Source: Pseudomonadota bacterium
Lineage (GTDB): Bacteria; Pseudomonadota; Gammaproteobacteria; Xanthomonadales; Xanthomonadaceae
Assembly (NCBI GenBank): GCA_023394655.1
Contig: JAEXAG010000116.1
Span: forward strand, 1 to 13,514
Reading direction: 5' to 3'
Length of the DNA stretch: 13,514 nucleotides
The translations under genes and the position numbers were made by a program. The notes beneath the pieces are model-generated. The model saw only the letters and a list, made by a program, of their open reading frames with translations. It was not told the DNA's origin and made no database searches. Of the stretch, positions 7,714 to 12,631 are shown piece by piece. Positions within the stretch are counted from its first letter, which is position 1, and each line of letters begins with the position of its first letter.

Positions 7714-8202
7714 TCAGTATTTCCAGCCGAGTGCGCGATACAGCTTGGCCAGCACCCAGGCCGGGCCGACCAGCAGGTAGGTGAGGTCGGTGAGGAAGCT
7801 CGGGCGCCGGCCCTCGATGTGGTGGCCGACGAACTGCCCGACCCAGGCCAGCGCGAACACCGCCAGCGCCGAGCCGGCCAGCGCCGCGCTGCCGAGCTGC
7901 AGGTGCAGCCAGCGCGTGCCCCAGGCGAAGCCGACGAAGACCGCCAGCATGCCGAAGCCCAGCGGCCGCGAGTGCCGGTAGTAGAACGACCAGGTGACGA
8001 ACATCGCCATCGCCGCCCACGCGCCGGGCCCGAACAAGGTGCCCGGCACCGGGATGCACCACAACAGCGCCACCACCGACCACAGGATCGCCGGCACGCA
8101 GAACACATGCAGCATCTGGTTGGTGGCGTGGCGGTGATCGTCCGAATAGCTGGCGAACCAGCGATCGATCGGTCGCGTGGCCACGGCGTCGGGCGTGCTC
8201 AC
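7714..8202 (-). CDS. Mpo1-like (DUF962/YGL010W family) membrane protein
   Basis: A 162-residue membrane protein of the Mpo1 family. Two conserved histidine clusters are visible: H23-x-H25-xx-N28-xxx-H32 in SDDHRHATNQMLHVFCVPAI, and W120-VGQFVGHHIEGRRPSFLTDL with H127 and H128. Between them are four hydrophobic segments. Yeast Mpo1 is an Fe2+-dependent dioxygenase that shortens 2-hydroxy fatty acids, with the histidines binding iron. A comparable lipid role is possible here, but the bacterial substrate is unknown. The start is GTG (8202-8200), overlapping the purC TGA as GTGA (8202-8199), a strong sign of translational coupling. The next gene starts immediately after the stop. Confidence 0.88.
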   Translation of the reverse strand: MSTPDAVATRPIDRWFASYSDDHRHATNQMLHVFCVPAILWSVVALLWCIPVPGTLFGPGAWAAMAMFVTWSFYYRHSRPLGFGMLAVFVGFAWGTRWLHLQLGSAALAGSALAVFALAWVGQFVGHHIEGRRPSFLTDLTYLLVGPAWVLAKLYRALGWKY

Positions 8203-9095
8203 GGCAGCTCGATGCCGGCCAGCTTCGACAGCGCCTCGGCGTAGCGCGCACGGGTGCGTTCGATCACCTCGGCGGGCAGGCGCGGTCCGGGCGCGGTCTT
8301 GTCCCAGTCCAGGGTCTCCAGGTAATCGCGAACGATCTGCTTGTCGTAGCTCGGCGGGCTGCTGCCCGGCACGTAGTCCTCGGCGGGCCAGTAGCGGCTG
8401 GAATCGGGCGTGAGCATCTCGTCCATCACGTGCAGGCGGCCGTCTTCGTCCAGGCCGAACTCGAACTTGGTGTCGGCCAGCAGGATGCCGCGTGCGGCGG
8501 CGTGCTCGCGCGCGAACGCGTAGAGCGCAAGCGTGGTGTCGCGCAGGTTTTCGGCCAGCTCGCGTCCCACCAGGTCGGCGGCGGCGGCGAAATCGATGTT
8601 CTCGTCATGGTCGCCCACGGCCGCCTTGGTCGATGGCGTGAAGATCGGCGTTTCCAGCTTCCCGGCCTGCTCGAGCCCGGCCGGCAGGCGGATGCCGCTG
8701 ACCGCGCCGGTGGCCCGGTAATCCTTCCAGCCGCTGCCGATCAGGTAGCCGCGCGCGATGCACTCGACCGGCACCGGCTTCAGCTTCTTCGTCACCACCG
8801 AGCGCAGGGCGTAGGGCGCGGGATCGACGCCCGCCGGCAGTACCGAGGCGACATCGTCATGGGTCAGGTGGTTGGCGATGATGTGGCCGGTGCGGTCGAA
8901 CCAGAAGTTGCTGATCCGGGTCAGCATCTCGCCCTTGCCGGGGATCGGGTCGGGCAGCACCACGTCGAAGGCGGAAAGGCGGTCGGTGGCGACCATCAGC
9001 AGGCGGCCATCGCCCAGATCGAACACGTCGCGCACCTTGCCGCGATGGCGCAGTTCGAGGCCGGGCAGTTCGGATTGGATCAGCGTGGTAGGCAA
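8199..9095 (-). CDS. purC: phosphoribosylaminoimidazole-succinocarboxamide synthase (SAICAR synthetase)
   Basis: A 298-residue enzyme of purine synthesis that joins CAIR and aspartate using ATP to form SAICAR in the cytoplasm. Motifs: RHRGKVRDVF at 16-25 (nucleotide-binding start), ATDRLSAFDVVLPDPIPGKG, VECIARGYLIGSGWKDY, TKFEFGLDEDG and DEMLTPDSSRYWP. The length and motifs fit the longer Ade1-like class rather than the roughly 237-residue E. coli type. The start chosen is TTG at 9095, because AAGGAG sits exactly 7 bases upstream (9108-9103). The longer frame from TTG 9131 would add 12 non-conserved residues and would cover that Shine-Dalgarno. It is the first gene of a purC, Mpo1-like, eamA-like unit and is divergent from the J-protein gene. 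Confidence 0.97.
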   Translation of the reverse strand: MPTTLIQSELPGLELRHRGKVRDVFDLGDGRLLMVATDRLSAFDVVLPDPIPGKGEMLTRISNFWFDRTGHIIANHLTHDDVASVLPAGVDPAPYALRSVVTKKLKPVPVECIARGYLIGSGWKDYRATGAVSGIRLPAGLEQAGKLETPIFTPSTKAAVGDHDENIDFAAAADLVGRELAENLRDTTLALYAFAREHAAARGILLADTKFEFGLDEDGRLHVMDEMLTPDSSRYWPAEDYVPGSSPPSYDKQIVRDYLETLDWDKTAPGPRLPAEVIERTRARYAEALSKLAGIELP

Positions 9096-9117
9096 GGCGA
9101 CTCTCCTTTCAGGCTGC

Positions 9118-9146
9118 CAGTTTAAGGCCAAGCAACGGTTAAACTG
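9118..9146. repeat. perfect inverted repeat between divergent purC and djlA-like genes
   Basis: CAGTTTAA (9118-9125) and TTAAACTG (9139-9146) are exact inverted copies separated by 13 bases. Each arm contains TAAACT read outward (9140-9145 for the plus strand, 9124-9119 for the minus strand), so they may be back-to-back -10 elements, an operator, or both. The plus-strand copy lies 7 bases before the djlA-like ATG at 9152. The minus copy lies 23 bases before the purC TTG, leaving room for its AAGGAG. Confidence 0.6.
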
Positions 9147-9151
9147 CCGGC

Positions 9152-9493
9152 ATGGGACGCTGGTACGGAAAACTCCTCGGCGCGCTGGCCGGCGCCTTGC
9201 TGCTGCGGGTCAATCCGCTGGCCGGACTGGTGCTGGGTGCGCTGGTCGGGCACGCCTTCGATGCCGACTGGTTCGGGCTCGGTGCCCGCCAGCAGCCCTA
9301 CCGCGTGCTGGGCGTGTCCCGCGACGCCTCCGACAGCGAGATCGAGCGCGCCTACCGCCGGCTGATCTCGCAGTACCACCCCGACAAGTACGCCGATGCC
9401 GCACCCGAGTTGCGCGCACAGGCCGAGAAAAGGGCGCGCGAGATCAATGCCGCCCACGACCGCATCCAGCAGCTCCGGAAAAATCGCCGATGA
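9152..9493 (+). CDS. minimal DjlA-like membrane-anchored J-domain protein
   Basis: A 113-residue protein in two parts. Residues 1-38 form a glycine/leucine-rich membrane anchor (RWYGKLLGALAGALLL...GLVLGALVGHAFD) resembling the N-terminus of DjlA (QYWGKIIG...VVLGLLIGHMFD). Residues 50-110 form a J domain, with YRVLGV, an ERAYRRLISQYH helix and the HPD motif at 76-78, followed by KRAREINAAHDRI. Such proteins stimulate the ATPase of DnaK at the membrane. The central TerB-like domain of DjlA (about 170 residues in E. coli) is absent, with only a linker of about 12 residues. No Shine-Dalgarno precedes the ATG; a TAAACT seven bases upstream suggests a leaderless mRNA. The TGA overlaps the rpe ATG (ATGA), so the two are co-transcribed. 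Confidence 0.9.
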   Translation: MGRWYGKLLGALAGALLLRVNPLAGLVLGALVGHAFDADWFGLGARQQPYRVLGVSRDASDSEIERAYRRLISQYHPDKYADAAPELRAQAEKRAREINAAHDRIQQLRKNRR

Positions 9494-10164
9494 ACCGCCA
9501 GTCCCCCGTGATCGCCCCTTCCATCCTCTCCGCCGATTTCGCGCGACTGGGCGAGGAAGTGGACAACGTGCTGGCCGCCGGCGCGGACTGGGTGCACTTC
9601 GACGTGATGGACAACCACTACGTGCCCAACCTGACCATCGGCCCGCTGGTCTGCGAAGCCTTGCGCAAGCACGGCGTGAGCGCGCCGATCGATGTCCACC
9701 TGATGGTCGAGCCGGTGGACGCGATCATCCCGATGTTCGCCGATGCCGGCGCCAGCCTCATCAGCTTCCACCCGGAAGCGAGTCGCCACGTGCATCGCTC
9801 GATCCAGCTGATCAAGTCGCGCGGCTGCCAGGCCGGGCTGGTGCTCAACCCGGCCACGCCGGTGGAAGTGCTGGACTGGGTGCTGGATGAACTCGATTAC
9901 GTGCTGCTGATGTCGGTGAACCCGGGCTTCGGCGGGCAGGCCTTCATCGAATCCACGCTGGACAAGCTTCGGGCGGTGCGCGCGCGCATCGATGCCACCG
10001 GCAAGCCGATCCGCCTGGAGATCGATGGTGGCGTGAAGCCGGCCAACATCGGCCGCATCGCCGCGGCCGGCGCGGACACTTTCGTCGCCGGCTCGGCGAT
10101 CTTCGGCCAGCCCGATTACCGCGCCGTCATCGAGCGCATGAAGGCCGAGGCCGCGCGCGCCTGA
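9490..10164 (+). CDS. rpe: ribulose-phosphate 3-epimerase
   Basis: A 224-residue cytoplasmic enzyme of the pentose phosphate pathway that interconverts ribulose 5-phosphate and xylulose 5-phosphate. It has the complete TIM-barrel signature: APSILSADF (8-16), H37-F-D39-VMDNHYVPN, DVHLM with H70, SVNPGFGGQ (142-150) for phosphate binding, and EIDGGVKPAN with D179. D39 and D179 are the expected acid/base pair, and H37 and H70 the metal ligands. Length is typical. The ATG (9490) overlaps the stop of the J-protein gene and the Shine-Dalgarno (CCGGAA) is weak, so expression probably depends on coupling. A longer reading frame opening at 8872 overlaps purC antisense and is not real. Confidence 0.98.
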   Translation: MNRQSPVIAPSILSADFARLGEEVDNVLAAGADWVHFDVMDNHYVPNLTIGPLVCEALRKHGVSAPIDVHLMVEPVDAIIPMFADAGASLISFHPEASRHVHRSIQLIKSRGCQAGLVLNPATPVEVLDWVLDELDYVLLMSVNPGFGGQAFIESTLDKLRAVRARIDATGKPIRLEIDGGVKPANIGRIAAAGADTFVAGSAIFGQPDYRAVIERMKAEAARA

Positions 10165-10192
10165 GCGCGTCCTGCGGGCGCGGAAAGAGAAA

Positions 10193-10250
10193 GGGCCGGC
10201 ACCTTCCTGGCACCGGCCCCGGGATATGTGGAGGCTCCGTCCTCCGGTCT
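10193..10250 (+). terminator. candidate terminator region after rpe
   Basis: Two hairpins follow the rpe stop. The first has GGGCCGG (10193-10199) pairing with CCGGCCC (10213-10219), with a further CC/GG pairing inside. The second is GGAGG-6-CCTCC (10230-10245), followed by a T-rich tract (GGTCTTTCATCCTT). On the minus strand the first hairpin is followed by TTTCTCTTTCC, so it may stop transcription in both directions and insulate rpe from trpE. Between 10250 and 10340 I see nothing definite. Confidence 0.5.
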
Positions 10251-10340
10251 TTCATCCTTGGCTATGGCCTTCCATGCTCCGGATTCGCGATGACGGTTGC
10301 GTGACGGCGGGGTTGCATGCCGATGACGCTCCGGCGGGCT

Positions 10341-10369
10341 TTGAAGGCGCCCCGGCTTGTGGCTAGACT
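10341..10369 (+). promoter_or_regulatory. trp operon promoter
   Basis: TTGAAG (10341-10346, 4/6 to TTGACA) and TAGACT (10364-10369, 4/6 to TATAAT) are spaced by exactly 17 bases. The expected start, 7-8 bases beyond the -10, is 10376-10377, the A of the leader ATG. It lies after the rpe terminator region and before the only trp genes, so it most likely drives the leader ORF, trpE, trpG and trpD. Confidence 0.6.
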
Positions 10370-10376
10370 GTGGCGC

Positions 10377-10490
10377 ATGAACTCCGTACCGCGAATCTCC
10401 GTCGACGGCAGCTGGCGATGGTGGCCCCGCAGCCCCATGCGTTCCGCCTGTCCGTTCCCGATGGAGATTCGACGTGATCACCGAAGCTGA
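10377..10490 (+). CDS. trpL: putative trp leader peptide with Trp-Arg-Trp-Trp
   Basis: A 37-codon ORF upstream of, and overlapping, trpE in another frame. Trp codons stand at positions 13, 15 and 16 (10413-10415, 10419-10424), three of four residues in SWRWWP, as expected of a regulatory leader whose translation senses charged tRNA-Trp. There is no Shine-Dalgarno; the promoter places the transcript start at the ATG, so it would be read as a leaderless message. The stop (TGA 10488-10490) is 14 bases inside trpE, so leader ribosomes cross the trpE ribosome-binding site. The Trp cluster lies just after the 5' arm of a stem that masks that site. The peptide is longer than the enteric TrpL (14 residues) and nothing suggests a function of its own. 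It would be missed by gene finders. Confidence 0.65.
   Translation: MNSVPRISVDGSWRWWPRSPMRSACPFPMEIRRDHRS
10392..10471 (+). promoter_or_regulatory. trpE Shine-Dalgarno-sequestering stem (translational attenuator candidate)
   Basis: CGAATCTCCGTCG (10392-10404) pairs with CGATGGAGATTCG (10459-10471): 13 bp, twelve Watson-Crick and one G-U (10401:10462). The 3' arm contains the trpE Shine-Dalgarno GGAG (10463-10466), paired to CTCC (10397-10400), and ends 2 bases before the trpE GTG. The 54-base loop holds all three Trp codons of the leader ORF. There is no T-run after the stem, so a transcription terminator is unlikely. A ribosome waiting at codon 13 would cover about 10395-10427, removing most of the 5' arm and exposing the Shine-Dalgarno. 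Confidence 0.6.
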
Positions 10491-11964
10491 GTTCCGCCAA
10501 CTGGCCGCCGACGGCCACACCCTCATCCCGGTCGTGCGCGAGGTGCTGTCCGATCTGGACACGCCGCTTTCGGTCTACCTGAAGCTGGCCGACGGCCCGC
10601 ATGGCTATCTGTTCGAATCGGTCGAAGGCGGCGAACGCTTCGGGCGCCATTCGATCATCGGCCTGCCAGCCGAGCGCGTGTACGCCTTCCACGGCCGCGA
10701 GTTGCGCGTCAGCGAGCACGGCGAGGTGGTCGAAAGCCGCACCGTCGCCGATCCGCTGGCCGAGATCGAACGCCTGCGCAGCGCCCGCAAGGTGGCGAAG
10801 CTCGATGGCCTGCCCGGCTTTTCCGGCGGGCTGGTCGGCTGGTTCGGTTTCGAGACCATCGGCTGCATCGAGCCGCGCTTCGCCGGAGCCGCCGCGCCGG
10901 ACGAACTGGGCACGCCCGACATCCTGCTGATGGAGAGCACCGAGGTCGCGGTGTTCGACAACCTCAAGGGCCGGCTGTACCTGATCGTCCATGCCGACCC
11001 GCGCCAGCCGCAGGCCTGGGCGCGCGCGCAACGGCGGCTGGATGCGCTGGTGCACCGGCTGCGCCATGCCGGCGCCGCCTACCCCGAAACGCTGGACGCC
11101 GGCGTGCTCGACGAAACCGACTTCGACTCCGGCTTCACCCGCGAGGGTTTCATCGAGGCAGTCGAAAAAGCGAAGGACTACATTCGCGCCGGCGACATCT
11201 TCCAGGTGGTGTTGAGCCAGCGCCTGTCGGTGCCGTTCCGCGCCCGTCCGGTCGACGTGTACCGCGCGCTGCGCGCGCTCAACCCTTCGCCCTACATGTA
11301 TTTCCTCGACACCGGCAGCACCCAGGTGGTCGGCTCTTCGCCGGAAATCCTCGTCCGCCTGCAGCATGATTCGAACGGGCAGGGCACGGTCACCGTGCGC
11401 CCCATCGCCGGCACCCGCCCGCGCGGCGACACGCCCGAGGCCGATGCCGCGCTGGAAGCCGAACTGCTGGCCGATCCCAAGGAGCGCGCGGAGCACCTGA
11501 TGCTGATCGACCTCGGCCGCAACGACGTGGGCCGCGTCAGCGAGGCCGGCAGCGTCGAGGTGGGCGAGCAGTTCGTGATCGAACGCTACAGCCACGTCAT
11601 GCACATCGTCAGCGAAGTCACCGGTCGCCTGCGCCATGGCATGAGCTACAGCGACGTGCTGCGTGCCACCTTTCCCGCCGGCACCGTCAGCGGCGCGCCA
11701 AAGATCCGCGCGTTGGAAGTCATCCGCGAGCTGGAGCCGGTCAAGCGCAACGTCTATGCCGGCAGCATCGGCTACCTCGGCTGGCACGGCGATGCCGACA
11801 CCGCCATCGCCATCCGCACCGCCGTCATCCAGGATGGCCGCCTGCACGTGCAGGCCGGCGCCGGCATCGTCCACGATTCGGACCCGGAAAAGGAATGGGA
11901 CGAAACCATGAACAAGGGCCGCGCGCTGTTCCGCGCGGTGGCGCAGGCGGTACGGGGGCTGTGA
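10474..11964 (+). CDS. trpE: anthranilate synthase component I
   Basis: A 496-residue enzyme that makes anthranilate from chorismate with ammonia delivered by TrpG, the committed step of tryptophan synthesis. N-terminal regulatory part: YLFESVEGGERFGRHS (45-60), including the LFES element equivalent to the Trp feedback site in other TrpE proteins. C-terminal chorismate-binding domain: VVLSQRLSVPF, NPSPYMYFLD, RPIAGTRPRGDTPE, EHLMLIDLGRNDVGRVS, VMHIVSEVTGRL, FPAGTVSGAPKIRALEVI and VQAGAGIVHDSDPEKE. Start: GTG at 10474, with GGAG 7 bases upstream; no in-frame ATG precedes it and the downstream residues match the family N-terminus. Its Shine-Dalgarno lies in the stem described above. trpG follows 3 bases after the stop, so the two subunits are made together. 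Confidence 0.98.
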   Translation: MITEAEFRQLAADGHTLIPVVREVLSDLDTPLSVYLKLADGPHGYLFESVEGGERFGRHSIIGLPAERVYAFHGRELRVSEHGEVVESRTVADPLAEIERLRSARKVAKLDGLPGFSGGLVGWFGFETIGCIEPRFAGAAAPDELGTPDILLMESTEVAVFDNLKGRLYLIVHADPRQPQAWARAQRRLDALVHRLRHAGAAYPETLDAGVLDETDFDSGFTREGFIEAVEKAKDYIRAGDIFQVVLSQRLSVPFRARPVDVYRALRALNPSPYMYFLDTGSTQVVGSSPEILVRLQHDSNGQGTVTVRPIAGTRPRGDTPEADAALEAELLADPKERAEHLMLIDLGRNDVGRVSEAGSVEVGEQFVIERYSHVMHIVSEVTGRLRHGMSYSDVLRATFPAGTVSGAPKIRALEVIRELEPVKRNVYAGSIGYLGWHGDADTAIAIRTAVIQDGRLHVQAGAGIVHDSDPEKEWDETMNKGRALFRAVAQAVRGL

Positions 11965-11967
11965 CGC

Positions 11968-12549
11968 ATGATCCTGATGATCGACAACTACGACAGCTTC
12001 ACCTTCAACCTCGTGCAGTACCTGCAGATGCTGGGGGCCGAGGTGCGGGTGGAACGCAATGACGCGCTGACGGTCGAGCAGATCGAGGCACTGGCGCCGG
12101 AGCGCATCGTGATCTCGCCGGGGCCGTGCACGCCGAACGAGGCGGGCGTCTCGATGGCGGTGATCGAGCGGCTGGGCGCGAGGGTGCCGATCCTTGGCGT
12201 GTGCCTCGGGCATCAGGCCATCGGCCAGGTATTCGGCGGCAAGGTGGTGCGGGCCGGGCGGATCATGCACGGCAAGACCTCGGCCATCCGGCATGAGGGC
12301 AAGGGCGTGTTCGCCGGCCTGCCTGACGGTTACGAGGCGACGCGCTACCACTCGCTGGTGGTCGAGCGCACGAGCCTGCCGGATTGCCTGGAAGTCACCG
12401 CGTGGACCGAGAACGAGGACGGCAGCTTCGAGGAAATCATGGGCCTGCGCCACCGCGAACACCCGGTGCAGGGCGTGCAGTTCCATCCCGAATCGATCCT
12501 CACCGAACACGGCCACGCGCTGCTGAAGAACTTCCTCGACGGCGCCTGA
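11968..12549 (+). CDS. trpG: anthranilate synthase component II (glutamine amidotransferase)
   Basis: A 193-residue class I glutamine amidotransferase that hydrolyses glutamine and passes ammonia to TrpE. The catalytic triad is complete: C79 in GVCLGHQAIGQ, with H173 and E175 in QFHPESILT. The oxyanion region SPGPCTPNEAG (50-60) and the N-terminal MIDNYDSFTFNLVQYL are also present. It could additionally serve PabB in folate synthesis, as dual-use TrpG/PabA proteins do in many bacteria; sequence alone does not decide. It begins 3 bases after trpE. There is no TrpD fusion, unlike in enterics. The stop overlaps a short ORF that fills the gap to trpD. Confidence 0.97.
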   Translation: MILMIDNYDSFTFNLVQYLQMLGAEVRVERNDALTVEQIEALAPERIVISPGPCTPNEAGVSMAVIERLGARVPILGVCLGHQAIGQVFGGKVVRAGRIMHGKTSAIRHEGKGVFAGLPDGYEATRYHSLVVERTSLPDCLEVTAWTENEDGSFEEIMGLRHREHPVQGVQFHPESILTEHGHALLKNFLDGA

Positions 12550-12629
12550 TGCATCGTTGCCGCTGGCGTCCGCGCCGGGTCTGCCGCGCATCGCCGGCCA
12601 CCATCCCCCTCATCGAACCCGGAGCCTGA
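12549..12629 (+). CDS. possible 26-codon ORF filling the trpG-trpD gap
   Basis: The ATG shares a base with the trpG stop (TGATG) and the TGA ends two bases before the trpD ATG. The predicted peptide is arginine-rich (MHRCRWRPRRVCRAS..., then PLIEPGA) and has no recognisable domain. It may simply let ribosomes carry over from trpG to trpD across the 82-base gap, or be chance. No strong Shine-Dalgarno is visible before its start. Confidence 0.2.
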   Translation: MHRCRWRPRRVCRASPATIPLIEPGA

Positions 12630-12631
12630 TC

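Noticed and set aside
8872..9489. Upstream extension of the rpe frame
   Set aside because: Runs antisense through purC and in another frame through the J-protein gene; rpe begins at the overlapping ATG at 9490 with the family N-terminus.
10250..10340. Repeated GATGACG, GTTGC and GCTCCGG words upstream of the trp promoter
   Set aside because: Short, irregularly spaced and no consistent symmetry; not distinguishable from chance in GC-rich DNA.
10392..10471. Classical transcription-terminating attenuator before trpE
   Set aside because: The stem is not followed by a T-run and its 3' arm ends two bases before the trpE start codon, so a Shine-Dalgarno-masking role fits better.
10363..12591. 742-codon open frame on the minus strand opposite trpE and trpG
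   Set aside because: Antisense shadow of two confidently identified genes; low-complexity His/Asp/Ala/Val/Gln-rich translation.
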